Positions 38,040-51,600 are shown, numbered from the stretch's first letter. The stretch is 64,000 nucleotides of DNA from Paraspadella gotoi (GCA_051294375.1 CM119264.1:16651245-16715244), one strand, 5' to 3'. Made by a program: numbers and translations. Notes: generated by a model from the sequence alone, not told the origin.

Positions 38040-38450
38040 ATTAAATGTAAAAGCAAGATGTATTAATTAATCAAATAATTAATCAATTAATTAATCAATA
38101 ATTAATCAGTCAATTAATCATCAATTTATTATGCAATAAATCAATTTATTTATTTATTAATTAATTATTCAATCAATCAATTTATTTATTTATTAATTAT
38201 TCAATCAATCAATTTATTTATCAATTAATTAATTATTCAATCAATCAATTTATTTATCAATTAATTAATTGTTTAATCAATCAATCAATTCAATCGTCAT
38301 CGCATTATTGACATCGTCTCCATCATCGTCATCGTTGCTTTTGCCGTGGCCAGTGACGAAAAGACTTAAAAACAGACATTTCGGATCAAATTAATTAATT
38401 GTCTAATCAATTAATTAACTTGAATTAATTAATAAATTAACAGATCCGAC
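38040..38450. repeat. AATC/AATT-rich degenerate tandem repeat
   Basis: Runs of TTAATTAATCAATCAATTTATT in imperfect tandem. One unique CpG-containing patch at 38285-38385. No coding capacity. Confidence 0.7.
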
Positions 38451-38599
38451 ATTGTTTGCTCAAATTTGTTCAATTTTATCTTTGTTGTACATTGCTCAAA
38501 AGTCAAATGTAATTGTTTATGAAACATCTTTCTCTCTCTTTTTTTCTCTCTGACCAAAATTTAACTTCCTTTCACAACTTACTCAATCAGGCCTTATCT

Positions 38600-38830
38600 A
38601 AAACTGTCCTCACTATTAACCACTGTCCTCTCTCAATTCTTTTTTAGAAACTTTAAACTTGGTTTCTCACTATTTCTTTCTTTATTACAATTTTTAGTCG
38701 GATCTACTTATCAGCAGATTCCAACTCTATAATTCACTTTGTCGGTCCGTCGGTCCCACCCCAATATCTTGTCGGTAAATCAATTTTATCATATCAGAAC
38801 ATTGAATAATGATAAATTGTTGTTTGAAAA
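38600..38830. repeat. Mixed repeat: inverted GA-family block and CGGTCCGTCGG copy 2
   Basis: Reversed ttgagagaggacagtggtt and gtgaggacagttttagat (38600-38660), followed by gtcGGTCCGTCGGTCCcac and cagaacattgaataatgataaat in forward orientation. Confidence 0.6.
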
Positions 38831-38965
38831 CTTCGCATAGAATTCTTTATCTCTAAAACACTATGAAAGAAAGAATAATACAATCATTGTGGATGATTGG
38901 AAATGGATATATATTATATTATATTTGTAGGTGATCCCAGATTTGAATACGCTCGGGAGGCTTAC

Positions 38966-39235
38966 GGAAAAATGATCTCGCCACACGTTATTATCAAATA
39001 AAATTAATGAAAAAATCCTATTTAATAAAATTATAAATAACAATATTTATACGAAAAAAAAGAATGATAGATGCGATAATAATTAATGATTGATTCGATG
39101 ATAACGAATGTTAGTTGATCATTGATGCAGTGATAGCCGACATTGATCCGATTATAGTCAATCAGTGAAGCGATGAAAGTCATTCAATGATACGATAATA
39201 GCCATTCAATGATGCGATAATAAGATATTAAGCGC
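38966..39235. repeat. Inverted relative of the 34660-34890 repeat
   Basis: ATGATCTCGCCACACGTTATTATCAAA (the reverse of the 34860 tail), then several imperfect units around CAATGATGCGATAAT. With 34660-34890 it brackets the ATF7IP-like gene. Confidence 0.6.
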
Positions 39236-39409
39236 TGGATCGTTATACTTATAATTTTTTTCATATTTTTATAATTTGGTTTTAAAATATTTCTAAAGGG
39301 TTTGACCGACAAAATAATTAGATGGTGGCCGACCGACCCACAAAATAAATTTTAGAGTCGACTGTGCTGTAAGGAAACAACAACAATTTCATAAAATTCG
39401 GCTTTAAAA

Positions 39410-39510
39410 CACAAAATCCTGTCCAAAGTCAGGGACAAGATAGCTCATTTATCAAATGAATGGATAATTTTTATATTGGTTGTACAAATTTCATGGCAAA
39501 AAGTAAAGGT
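39410..39510. repeat. Dispersed repeat, family of 11145 and 48800
   Basis: gtccaaagtcaggGACAAGATAGCTCATTTAT then ATGGATAATTTTTATATTGGTTGTAC. Confidence 0.6.
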
Positions 39511-39596
39511 TTTGCTCTAAACTAAACCGACAATGGGTTAACAAAATCTATAATAGCATAAGTTCATATGTTCTGTTCTTATGCGTCCCTTTCAAA

Positions 39597-39673
39597 AAAC
39601 AAGTTTGAGCTAACAATTTCGGATCTGCCTACGATAATTAAGTGGTAATCAGCTAATCTGATGATAAATCACG
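39597..39673. repeat. Single arm of snap-back MITE family
   Basis: Matches the left arm of 44694-44752, from AACAAGTTTGAGC through GGATCTGCCTACGATAATTAAG to AAATCACG. Confidence 0.7.
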
Positions 39674-39821
39674 TCAATTCTTTCTGACTTTCAATTTGTG
39701 ACCTTAACATAATCATAACATAACAAATCATGTCATACTTCTTTATAAATCTACGAAAAAATCTATAAATCAATTGATCTATCAATGAACTAATAGCTGC
39801 GCCAATAATAACTTGCATAAT

Positions 39822-40035
39822 TTGGTCAACTGACATAATCTGGTCACATTTCATAATTTGGTCAACTGGCATGATTTGGTCAACTGGCATGATTTGGTCA
39901 ACTGGCATGATTTGGTCAACTGGCATGATTTGGTCAACTGGCATGATTTGGTCAACTGGCATGATTTGGTCAACTGGCATGATTTGGTCAACTGGCATGA
40001 TTTGGTCAACTGGCATAATCTGGTTAACTGGAATA
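39822..40035. repeat. 18-base minisatellite
   Basis: About eleven copies of TGGTCAACTGGCATGATT, the central ones perfect and the outer ones diverged. Because the unit is a multiple of three, both strands stay open, giving false ORFs (PVDQIM and LVNWHD repeats). Confidence 0.95.
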
Positions 40036-40599
40036 ATTCTGTCATTCAATCGTTCTATCTGAGAGAGAGAAAGATAGAGAGAGAAAGAAAGAGAAACTAA
40101 AAAAAACAATTTCCAATGAATGTGATTTTTTTTTCCATTTCCGTTCGCTCGATTTCACCAAAACTTTATGTCCAGCCCACACTTTCTTACCTACACACAA
40201 TATTTCATCTCAATAAATCCATTTAATTGTGAATAATTTGAATAATTGTGAGTAAATATAATTCAAAAATTTCAAAAAATGTCACTTGTGTTTTTTCCAT
40301 TATAACTCATTTCCACTCGCATGATTCCATCCAAACTTTATATCCAGCTCAATCACACAGTTTCTTAACCAGACACTAAATTTCAGCTAAATCCATCAAT
40401 CTAATTATGATTAATTTGAGTTAAAAGATTCGAGTAAATGTGACTTGTTTTTTCCATTTAAACTCATTTTCCCTCGCACGATTCCATCGAAACTTTATAT
40501 CCCGCTTTGTCAACCAATTTACAAACAAAACACAAAATTTCATTCCAATCCATCCATCCAATCACGAGTTTTTTGCTAAGGGGGGACGGACAGACACAG

Positions 40600-40745
40600 A
40601 GACGGACGGACATCTTTTTTTTTTTTTGCATAATTTATCATAATTCGATGTTCTGACATGATTTAAGTGAGTGCCCGACAAGATTTAGGGGGGGACTGAC
40701 GGATTATAGAGTCGGGGATCTGCTGATAAGCAGATCCGACTAAAA
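40600..40745 (-). repeat. CGGTCCGTCGGTCC-family repeat, copy 3
   Basis: Inverted: ggacggacatc, atcataattcgatgttctgac, cccgacaagattta, then gcagatccgactaaaaa. Confidence 0.6.
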
Positions 40746-41059
40746 AAGGGTTTGACATTTTAATGATTTATAAAACTTCAGATATTTCATCTATTGATCT
40801 AACGAAAGATCGAATCCATTGAATTAGATATCCACTAATCCAGCTATCCATCGCTATCGGTCTCTGCTCTCTTTCGCTAGAATCTATTATCATTGTTTGG
40901 TAAAACTTGTATTTTTTTAGCTTTTACAACAGTTACAGTTAAATTGTGTGTTGTGTTATTTTAGAAAACGATTTAATGTCTTATATATTGTCGATTCTTG
41001 TTTCTGTCTCATTTCGGTGCTGTCCCATTTCACTTTTATTCAACGATTGTCAATGATGA

Positions 41060-42579
41060 ATCCTGAGTAAACCGCGACCCGACAGCCGCTGCATGCTACT
41101 CCCTGCAGCTGCATACAGCTGCGCGCCGTTGATAGGAAGCTACGGTCCAAAGTCGAGATAGGACGAAAGAGAACGAAGCTTCCACAAAAAAGGAGAAAAT
41201 AAAAAAATTATAAAACGTGAAGCAAGAAAAGTTGGGACTCAACTGCGGGTGAATTTGGGACCACTCCGACTCTCAAGCAAAGGGAGCGGAACGAGAAAAG
41301 AGAGACGACGACAGTGCGCACATTCTTATCCGTGACTTGGCCTTGTTTAGTTTCCAAGGCCACCGCGCCACTGTTTCTTCCACTTTCTCCTTTTAATCCG
41401 AATACGCCCAATTTCGAGAAATATCTTATATTTTTTCTCTGAATAATAAAAAACACTCGCTAAATTCATGGCGATCCTGGAGTTTAATACGCTCGGGAGT
41501 TATTAATTTCCAGGAATGTTAATTTTTATTATACATGAAAATGTTAAAAATTATTATTTAAACCTTAACCTTTAGACCCCTTAACTCTAAACCGCCCAAC
41601 CCTAACCAGTAGAGTAGAGCACTGGGGAACATAATTTTTATTTGAGTAAACAAACAATAATATTTAGACTTGAGATAATATGATTAAGGAGTATAAAAAA
41701 TATTTTGTTTATATTGTTTGGGGAACAGTATCATTAATTATAATATATTTATAGTAATATCCTTATAAAATTATAAATTTTCAAAATAATTTTTTTTAAA
41801 TTTTTATTAAAAATTATGATTCTTCATAATTGTGATTCTTCATAAAAAGATCAAAAATATAAAATATGTTATTAAAAATTTCCAAAAATGGGGGAAAAAA
41901 GGCTAAATTCTTTACTTTTTCATGCTTTGTAGTAGAAACTATTATATGATAAAACGTTTTGGTCATTTTTTTCAGCTTTAACCTAAAAATATCATGTAAC
42001 ATATTTTACAAAAGTTTTTCAGTTTTTTCCGGCGAATCCGAAACTGTTCTTAAAATTAAAAAAATGTGATTTAAAAATTTTATGATTTTATAAGGATATT
42101 ACTATAAAGAAAATTCAATTAATGATACTGTTATTTAAATTTTTTTAAAAAACAGCTTATTTTTTATTACATATACAAAGGCAACAAAAAAATATTGTTC
42201 CATCGCTCAATCTTTTCATCATTCCACCCTACTAACCAGCACTAATCTTAAATCCCCCCTAACCATAGTTTTCATTCTGTATCAGCATCCTATAAAAAGT
42301 GGATCTATAAAAACGTTTTAATAATTTGGCTCGCTGTTCGATTATTCCATTTTAAGAATGTTTCCATGAACATTTTATTGCATATTTATCGTGCACTGAT
42401 CAGATTATCTTATTTTTTACAGAATTCGGTATAAATTTTTGTAAAAAACAGTAATTTATATTTATCTCAAGTAGAGATACGCAACGCCTTCTTCCGTTTT
42501 TGACCGACCTTTTGTCAAATTCTTCGATCATTGACAAACTTTAGAAAAGCGTAAATCTGATATTTTGCGTTGTTTTACG
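41060..42579. other. NHERF upstream region
   Basis: A CpG- and purine-richer block at 41060-41420 may be a promoter or 5' UTR exon. 41565-41630 has degenerate AACCCT-type units, and 41700-42150 belongs to the AT-rich element family seen at 19600-20085. The sequence 42480-42579 directly before the ATG is plausible 5' UTR. Confidence 0.35.
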
Positions 42580-42690
42580 ATGGAAGAATTTGAACTTCCA
42601 AGCGACGCACCCAAACCGCGATTGTGCCATCTCATTAAACGTTCAGACTTTGTAGGCTATGGCTTTAATTTGCACGCAGAGAGAAACAAA
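42580..42690 (+). CDS. NHERF1: NHERF exon 1
   Basis: Start ATG, 37 codons, ends AAA then gtaagt, phase 0. Holds the first PDZ strand and the GYGF ligand-binding loop. Confidence 0.92.
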
Positions 42691-45600
42691 GTAAGTTTTC
42701 ATATGTTTATACATACAGCTGTATATAATTAATTTATGAAGATATTGTTTTGTACAAATTTTTGAATAAAAAATTTATTTTACAATAATAGAATATTAAT
42801 CTTAAGCTAGTAAATAATTTAAATTAAAGTCAATTAATTAATTATAGTTTTTTAATTATATCATCAATGATAATAATATTTCAATAAAAAGTTGTTTAAA
42901 AATTTTATTTTTTTATATTATTTTTTTTTGGTATGCGGTACAAATGTAAAGAAACGTTTTGATCAATTAAGTTCATTTATCTTGCATTGACCTTTTTTGC
43001 TTCAGAATTTGCCTGAGGTTAGGTTTGTTTTTTAATTAGCCCTTTGGTTAAAAGGGCATAGGTTATATTATAAAACTTATTTTATCTGGAAAAAAAAAAG
43101 TATTTGAACTAGTAGTAGGGGTAACCTATCTCAGTAAGAAAGCTATTAAAATTTTTTTTTTTAAATTGTTCTTCTATGTGAAAGTAGACATCAAGACTAA
43201 AGTTTTGTACCTTTGCCCCTTTTGATTTTAATTTTATAGTAGATCTCTATTAGTAAAGTTGTATATAATTTTATATATTTCTTACTCATATTTGAAGATA
43301 TATAGTTTTTGTAGTTTATTAAAATTACGTATTTTATTTTTTAATATTTTAACCAGTCTATACATTTTTAATTTATTTTATATTTTTTATTATTGGGTAA
43401 AATTATACTTTCATTATGTAAGATTATCCCAGTAATTTTTTTTTTTTAATTTTTTCCATGAAAAAAAAAGTTTTTCGATTATTACCCCAACCATTTTTAA
43501 CCGTAAGCAGTAACCTCCCTTAACCCTAACCAGCTTTAACCCTAAAGACCCTTAACCTTAACTTTAATTACATTAATCTTAAACACCCTTAACCTTAACC
43601 ACAAAAGTTATTAATTTTTTTTTTATTTTTTGATTAATAGAAAGAGTTTGAATTATTTTCTTCCATAACGATTGCTTTATTTCTTTGGTCTCTCTCTTTC
43701 TCTCTCTCTCCCTCCTTTCTTTTGAACAAAAATGTAGTCTAAATTTCAAACCTATTAACGCTGATTAAGGCTCAAAATTAAGAGCCAAAACATGTACGTT
43801 TATGAAAGAAATAAACCAATCGTTGAAACAAATAATTCAAACTCTTTCTATTAAAGTTAATATTATAATTTTTTTAAATTTTAATAATAAATTGGTTAAA
43901 AATAGAAAAAAAATAAAAAATTATCATATTCATCATTGGCTGAATTTTAATTTTTTTGGATATTTTTGTTAATAAAATAAAAATTTTAAAAATTATTAAA
44001 AATATTTTAAAAAATATTTTAAAGCTTTATCAGAATCTATTAAAAAAAAATTAAAATTTAACTTTTAATATTAAAATAATTTTTAAATGCTTCCTTGTGC
44101 TTATCTATAAGATAAATTTTAAAATTATTTTCATTTTAATATTTTCTAACAATCATTTTACTATTATCTATTGAAAGAACTTCTAGTTTTCAACCTGTTC
44201 CGACCTATTAACCACCCCTAATCCTAACTCATAACCCTAACCATCCCTAACTCTAAATACCTTTAACCCTAACCAAACTTTGTTTGATACCATACGGAAA
44301 AAAAGTAATAATATATACAAGTATAAAAATAACCGACTGGGTCGGATCTAGTCGGCAAAAGTAGATTAGTTCCATTTATTTATTAATTGATTAAATTTTT
44401 TTTTTTGCTTAAAATATTATTGATTGATATTTTTGGATTATTCTTTTTCGCCTTCAGCTCGGACAATTTGTGGGAAAAGTTGATATCGGTTCTCCCGCTC
44501 TTTTGGCTGGAATGCGTGAGCACGACCGAATTGGTGAGACGAACTTAATAATCACGACAATTTAACAAAGACTGCACCTATGTTTACGTTCTGCCTTCAG
44601 TAATAGATTTTTATTAAACTTTCACAAAAGATTACCAATTTGAACTCTCTTAATTTTCTCTCATGTTTCTTTTGTGGAATTTAAACTGTTTAAAAAACAA
44701 GTTTGAGCAAACAATGTCGGATCTGTCTACAATAATTAAGTAGTAATCAGCTAATCAGATAAATCACGATAATTAATTAATTAATTAATTAATTTAGCTG
44801 ATTACCGCTTAATTATCGTAGGCAGATCAGACATTGTTTGCTCAAACTTGTTTTAAAGAATCCCGATGAAAGAGGGATTGATGCTTGAAATTTATTAATT
44901 CCTAATTTCCAGTGGAAGTAAATGGGGTTAACATCGGAAACGAAAATCATAAGCAAGTTGTTGAACGAATCCGCACGAACCCGAACGAGGCGCAACTGCT
45001 GGTGGTCGACCGACAAACGGACGAGTACTATAAGGAGAGAAAGATCGTAATCAAAGGCTCCCTTTCTAACGTTTCTTACAAAAAGACGCCAATGACAGAC
45101 GAGATCAATAGTGCGTAATTTTTCAGATTCAAAAATTGTTTTTCAGTTGAACTAATAAGAATATAGTATGTATATGTACATTATACAATGTACATAATTA
45201 CATATGATGTATATTGTATAATAATACAAATGATATACAATACATACATAATGTAATATATTATATACGTATACACAATATTGGCTTTTTTACATTGACT
45301 TTACTACTTACATAATTTCTGCATTTGTCTTTACAAGATTTTTCGTTTTATTAATTCTTAGGTCATGAAATTAGTGGATTGGCAACTGAAAGCGCTAAAT
45401 CATCTTATCAGGTCAGTGATTATGATACAATTAACCTATATCTCGCCATAACATAGCAAAATATTTGCCAAAATATAATGAAATAGTTTCCGAAATGCGT
45501 TAAGACGCGGTGTATAGTCTCGTGGAAAAACTTATTCACGCTACACTTTTGTATATTTCTTTATCTTGTGACAACAATTCTTGCTCTTGAATATTTATTG

Positions 45601-48600
45601 TTAAATCTCATTCTAATACATAACTGTCAAAACGTTTTTGGAAGTACTTATTATATAGGTTTAATTTGGATAATGATGAAAAGCTTAAAATCAGGTGAAT
45701 TGAAAAAAAGACAAACACTGTCATATTCAGTAACGATCAGTAAAAAATATGGTTTTTATTGTGTGCAATATAATGCCCGCGCATAAAAACGATTAAGCGT
45801 TTTGAAAACATCCACAACGCCTTGTAGTTGCTTAAATTTTTTTTTTTCATTGTAAATAATAAAAAAAGGCCAAACCCTTGTAGTTTGAAACAGAGACAAA
45901 ATTTTATACCATCGGCATTGTAATTTAGCTGGGGTAAACTTTTTGATTAAAAAAAAGATATATGTATTAAACCTCAATTTGTTACTAAAAATCAAGAGCT
46001 ATCTTTTAAACCTATCAACTTCTCATTTAAAAGAAATTTAAGGCATTACAATCATCCAATTATCTCCAAATTAGAATGATTAAACAATTTTGCTTTTTTC
46101 TAGTTTTTGTTTTTATTTTGTGGTTGTGATTTGTTGGGAATTTTAACAAAGATCCAAAAGCATTTTTTGAAAACTTATATTCTTACAACTTTGTTTATAA
46201 ATTTTTAAAAATATATTTTCAAATTTAGTACATTAAAATAAGTATATTAGATGATAAAGTTAAATATTTTTCATTTAAAAAAAACTTGTGAAGTAATTTT
46301 GCATTTTGAAAATTTTTCCCACTCGATTTTGTTACAATCTGATATTTGTTTTTTTTATATATATTATATAATCAATTTTTATGCAAAATTATAATTCTCA
46401 GTGAGGATGGTCCAAAAAGATTTTTTAAATTTTTTTATCTTTTTCCTTTTGTTTTCCATCGGAATTCAATAGTTATAGAGAACATTTTTTTTTCACCTAA
46501 TGTAACTATGACCTATTGCTATTAATTTTGATAATTAATGACTTTGAATAATACAGTGATGATTATTTTGTTAAAAAAATTTTAATTTTCTCTTTAGTTG
46601 ATATCATATCATTCATACAAATTTATTTTATAAATTAATGAAAGACTATAATAATAACAATAATAATTATGTACAGTTAATAAAAGAAACAGAAAGAGGA
46701 ACAAGGACATGCTCACGGCATAAGTTCTGAAAATGTTGAAAAACATGGAGAAAGCGAGAGAGAGAGCGAGATTGAGAGGAAGAGTGAAAGCGATAGAGCA
46801 AAACCAAAAGTGAGAAAGATATGGAAATTTGTAGTATAAAAAGATTAAAGATTTGCTTTATGTAAATCAATAAAATATGACAAAAATAACAACTTTTTCA
46901 CCAGGTTTCTTTGTTTTTAATATTATGAATAAATATATGGTATTTGTTTTTCAAATACATTTCAAAACAAATTTTTGATAGACTTGCTACAATGTTATTC
47001 GCATAATTAATATAAAAAATAAAAATTAAATTAAAAAATTAAGATTTATCTTTTATTTTTTTATTTAAACATATTTCCACTAGCTTGTTTCCATTGAAAC
47101 TGGAATTCCAGCTCAATGAACTATCTTTTTAACCACAGACAAAATTTCAATTCAATTGATTTATCCAAACATAAGTAATTAGACTTTAAAGCTAAATGTA
47201 GAAGGACGAACAGACAGATTGATGGACTGACAAATATTTGAATTTTATATATCAAATGACAGCTTAAATACTGCATTATTTTTTAAGAAATATGTTAGTA
47301 ATAACCTTTCTTTTCGTTGTTCTATGTATTGAGGCAAAATGGTTTTTGTTTTACAACGATTTTTTTTATTTTTCATAGAAAAAACGGACATGTTTCGGCT
47401 TTCGTTGCAAGCCTTCTTCAGCGTTAAACAATTTGTGAATTTTGGACAGTTTTTTGTGTGAAAGAAGGGAGAGAGGGAGAGAGAGAGAGACAGGGCAAAG
47501 TTTCCAACACAGAGTTGAGAAAAGAATAGTGGTCAAGTGGTGAGGACAGGTTAAGAATGAGGACAAATAGAGATTTTAGTTGTGAATAGGAAATGAAATG
47601 GTCAGATTGAGAGAGAGAGAGAGGGAGACGGGGAGAGAGAAAATAATACATTTCAAATGTACAACAAATAAAGTTTTAAACTAAATAAACGGTTATTAAC
47701 AATTAAATAAATAAATAATTTTGAGTGGAGGTGAAAATGAAATGTGAAAGTGAGAAAATACATTTAGTGTTAATAAAGTTAGAAATTAAGAGTTAAGATA
47801 GAGCTCAAAGTGAGCTGGCCCCCCTTGGTTTGGACAAATGAGAGGCTCGGGCGATGGGGCTGGGTCATTGGCGTGTCATTGGTTGAGAGGACAATTGAAC
47901 CGAACATGTTATTGTCGGGCTAGGGAGGCTTCCTTGCGGAAAGATTCCAAGCGCTACTCGAATGTCTCTTTGGCCTGATACGCCTGCCAGCTGCCCTCTT
48001 CTCGCCTGCTGACGAGGTGGGCGGTTGTTTAACGCTGAAGAAGGCTTGCAACTAAAGCCGAAACATGTCCGTTTTTTCTATGAAAAATTAAAAAATTCGT
48101 TGTAAAACAAAAACCATTTTGCCTCAAGAAATATGTTATACACTTATTACATATTAATCTAATATTCTTTTTAGTTCTATTTTTGTTGGCATTTATGTAT
48201 TTAACTGTATCTTGAGAGCATTTTGCATTTATTTTGTCACATAACAAGTATTTACCAAGGATGAGACGCAATAAAAAAAATATAATCAATAGTAACATTT
48301 TTTTTCGACTGCTTATTTTTTTTATGAGACTGTACATTGCATCTTAACCTGCAGATGAGTTATCTTGTACGTTAGTCGCGTATGTTTTTATAATTTTTAT
48401 TATTTTTTTAAATTTTATCGACTCAAAATATTCTAGCTCTTTGTATGTACAAAACGGTACGCTTAACCCACCCGTGGGCTATCTTAAAGTTACACTTGAA
48501 TAGACAGTATTATTGTTATGTGTTAGTGACCGAACCGTTCAATATAAGCAGTCCCTGAGCTTCGGATCAGGCTGTAACACCGTGTTACAGGCGGGTTAAG

Positions 48601-51600
48601 CGCCCCGTCCCTCTTAACTGCTAGGCGACCACCGGGCTAGAACCCCGGACTTTTGGGTTGGGAGGCGAATGACTTACCTCCGGCACCAATGGCCGCTGAT
48701 GAACGGTTGGTGGATTTTAGTCCACCATACACTTGACGAGATAGCACGAAACATACCCCAGAACATAACTTTTGTCGGAACCGAAAGTGGATCGATTTAT
48801 GATGACAAGGGGCAAGATAGCTAATTTATTAAATTATTGGATAATTGTATATAAATTTCATTAAATTCAGTTCCTTGTATTTTGATGCTGGGCAGAGTAT
48901 TCCAGGATCTAATACTTAAGGTAGTTGTCTTTTTTTACAATTGAAACATGAAACAAGACAGGTACTCTGGGAGTGAATAAACGAGACTGTGAGGGAGTCT
49001 TGATTGAAAGCTTGCAGGGACCTGCTATGTTATTATCTTGTAAAAGTGATGGAGGCCTTAAACCTCCAAAGTCAGGGGCAAGATAGCTAATTTATTAAAT
49101 GAATTGATTATTTTTATATTGGTTGTACCAATTTTATATCAAAATTTGACGCGAGTGACAGAAGGCGTCCCGGGCAACAAAAGGAAAACTTATAAAAATT
49201 TAATACATACAATACAAAGACAAAATTACAGCATCAGTCCTTCTTTTGGACTCTTTATTCATACTTTAATCACAGTTCTAATCCTACTTAACTGCTTTAA
49301 ATGTATTAGCAAATAGCTTTGTTAATAATGACCAATAACCTAGTTATTATTTTTTTTTTTTTGCCCGCTCTCTTGTAAGAACTAAGTATATGGACCTACG
49401 TACATAACTTCTCTCCAAATTGTTCCTGCTTACTTTAAATAATTTACTACGACATTTACTAATAAGCACTTTATTGTAAGTTAATTTTTAATTCTTCATT
49501 CAAATTTATGACCTCATTAATTTTTTTTTTTATCACAGAGTTCCAGAAGAGTCATGGTTAGATGTAGTTTAACAAAACTAATTAAGTCATACCATAGTTA
49601 AGTGTAATTCTGGAAGTTTGTTATTTTGCAGTTACTGTTACGGTTTATGCATGAGATAACATAATTTTTTTTATCTTTGGAGTCTCGAGGAAAATAATGT
49701 TCAAGATTAAGAAGCTCTAGACCCTCTCTGTTGTTTGACGGGTGGTTAAGTGATATTGATAACTTAACCTTAATTTAAATATATAATTTAAAAAATAATA
49801 ACTTCCTAGTATTACGGGTGAGTCAAAAAATTATGACATCTAAATCTTTCTGCTTCTTTCGTTAAGAGAAACCAAATTCTCCAAATTTTAATTTAATAAT
49901 AATAAAAAATAATAAAAAAAACCTCCTTATCTCATACATAGGCCTCTAAAAAGAACTAATCTACAAAAATCCCATAATCACATAATTTAAAGATAATGTC
50001 ACGTTTTTTTCTAATTGGCCCCTTTTTGATAGATGGCATTCAAGAGCATGGCAGGACAACAATTGAATCATCTTTTTAAAAACTTTTTCTGCTTCTAAGT
50101 TCAATGATGTTCCAACTGAGTGTAAGACAAGCTCGAGGTATTTTTTTGACTTTTATATATAAAAATGGTAATTATTCGTTATCAAAACATTACCAATTGA
50201 GAGCGTCTAGAGCTGCAAAAATTCTTAATATACATATGGTTTTATTTTGGTTTTTATTATAAAAGCCCGTCGGATTTGCAAATGAGTGGAAACTGTCTTT
50301 GTCACTAACTTCGAAATCCTACAAAAAGAGCAATTAATGAGTGTTTCTTGTACTAAATAATTTTGAACATAAATAAATTAATATTTGGTTAGTGATAAAG
50401 ACACTTATAATGTAAATTAATATTACGTTTAAGTTGTGCATGTCGGCTCGCTATTATTTGGAAATTGTACATACAAAAAGCTCTCCGTTTACAGGAAATC
50501 GAAGAAGATCCTAATTATGCGACTGTTGCTCATTCTCTGCCTCCGCCGCCTCCCGAAATCCCTGCACCCCCATCTCCTGCGGGTGAGACTAAACTGAAAC
50601 GCGTTATTAGACTGCGTAAATGTATAACAACACGTAATTGTCAAATCATTGTCATAAAAGAGGACTTCCCACCCGACATTCCGGCAAAGTGTGACACCGA
50701 GGAATTTCCTCTTCCTCCCGAACCGGTCGTTGAGAATCAAGATCATTCGCCACGAGCTAATAATCTCGCCACTGCAACTCCAATAACCCCTCCCCAGGAA
50801 CGTGATGATGTTCAGGTTGGGTGAATTAATTAGTATTAGAATTTAGTTTAAAATTTGGCGATCCTGGACGCTTATTGGAAAATGAAGAGAAAAAAGAAGA
50901 TAAAACAAAGATAGTTTCTTTACGTTAAAAAAAAATTAAGACTATGTAATTGAATTTATCGGATAAGTTACAGGGGTGAAAGATCCCTTTTAATTCTTCA
51001 AAAAATCTTTTTATCTCGTTAGATTTAAATTGACTTTTATTTCAAATGGTCAATTGGGGAGAGAGAGAGAAAGAGAGAGAAAGAGGGAGACTCTCTCTTC
51101 CTCCCCTTCTTATATAAAAAAATTTGTGAGTAATTCACAAAATAATTTGGCTCTGATGAAGGCTCGAATTTGAGCCGAAAAATATTCGTCCATTATTAAA
51201 TTAAATTGTTGTAAAAATACTCAGTCTCTTTAAACAGTTGACTTAATAATAGTTAAATTTCATTCAGACCCATATCGAGATTTCCGGCCATCGCGAACTG
51301 CCACTGAACGATTCAATGACGCCTCCACCCCCCTACGACTCTGCAGGAGCCGTAAGTCGACCATCGGTTAATAAGGGTTTTCTTTAAAATGAACAATATC
51401 CATCTTATAATACTCATGATACTTGTACACTACTTATAGGTGACGCCCGAAGCGTCTCCCCACTCTTCACCATCTTCAGGTCCACAATTTTCGACCGCGC
51501 AATTTTCGGAGCGTGATTCGCCGAAATCAGCGACTTCAGGAAGCTCTGCCGCTGCTATGACAAACAACAACCTTCCTCGAGACGGTGACCCTGTTTTTAC

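Noticed and set aside
39822-40035. CRISPR-like array
   Set aside because: The units are contiguous with no unique spacers, and the genome is eukaryotic.
39669-40109. 146-codon - strand frame rich in PVDQIM and + strand LVNWHD frame
   Set aside because: Both are translations of the 18-base minisatellite.
45412-50494. Search for a second PDZ domain of NHERF in the 5-kb intron
   Set aside because: No GYGF-type loop or PDZ-like exon in any frame; only repeats and AT-rich DNA.
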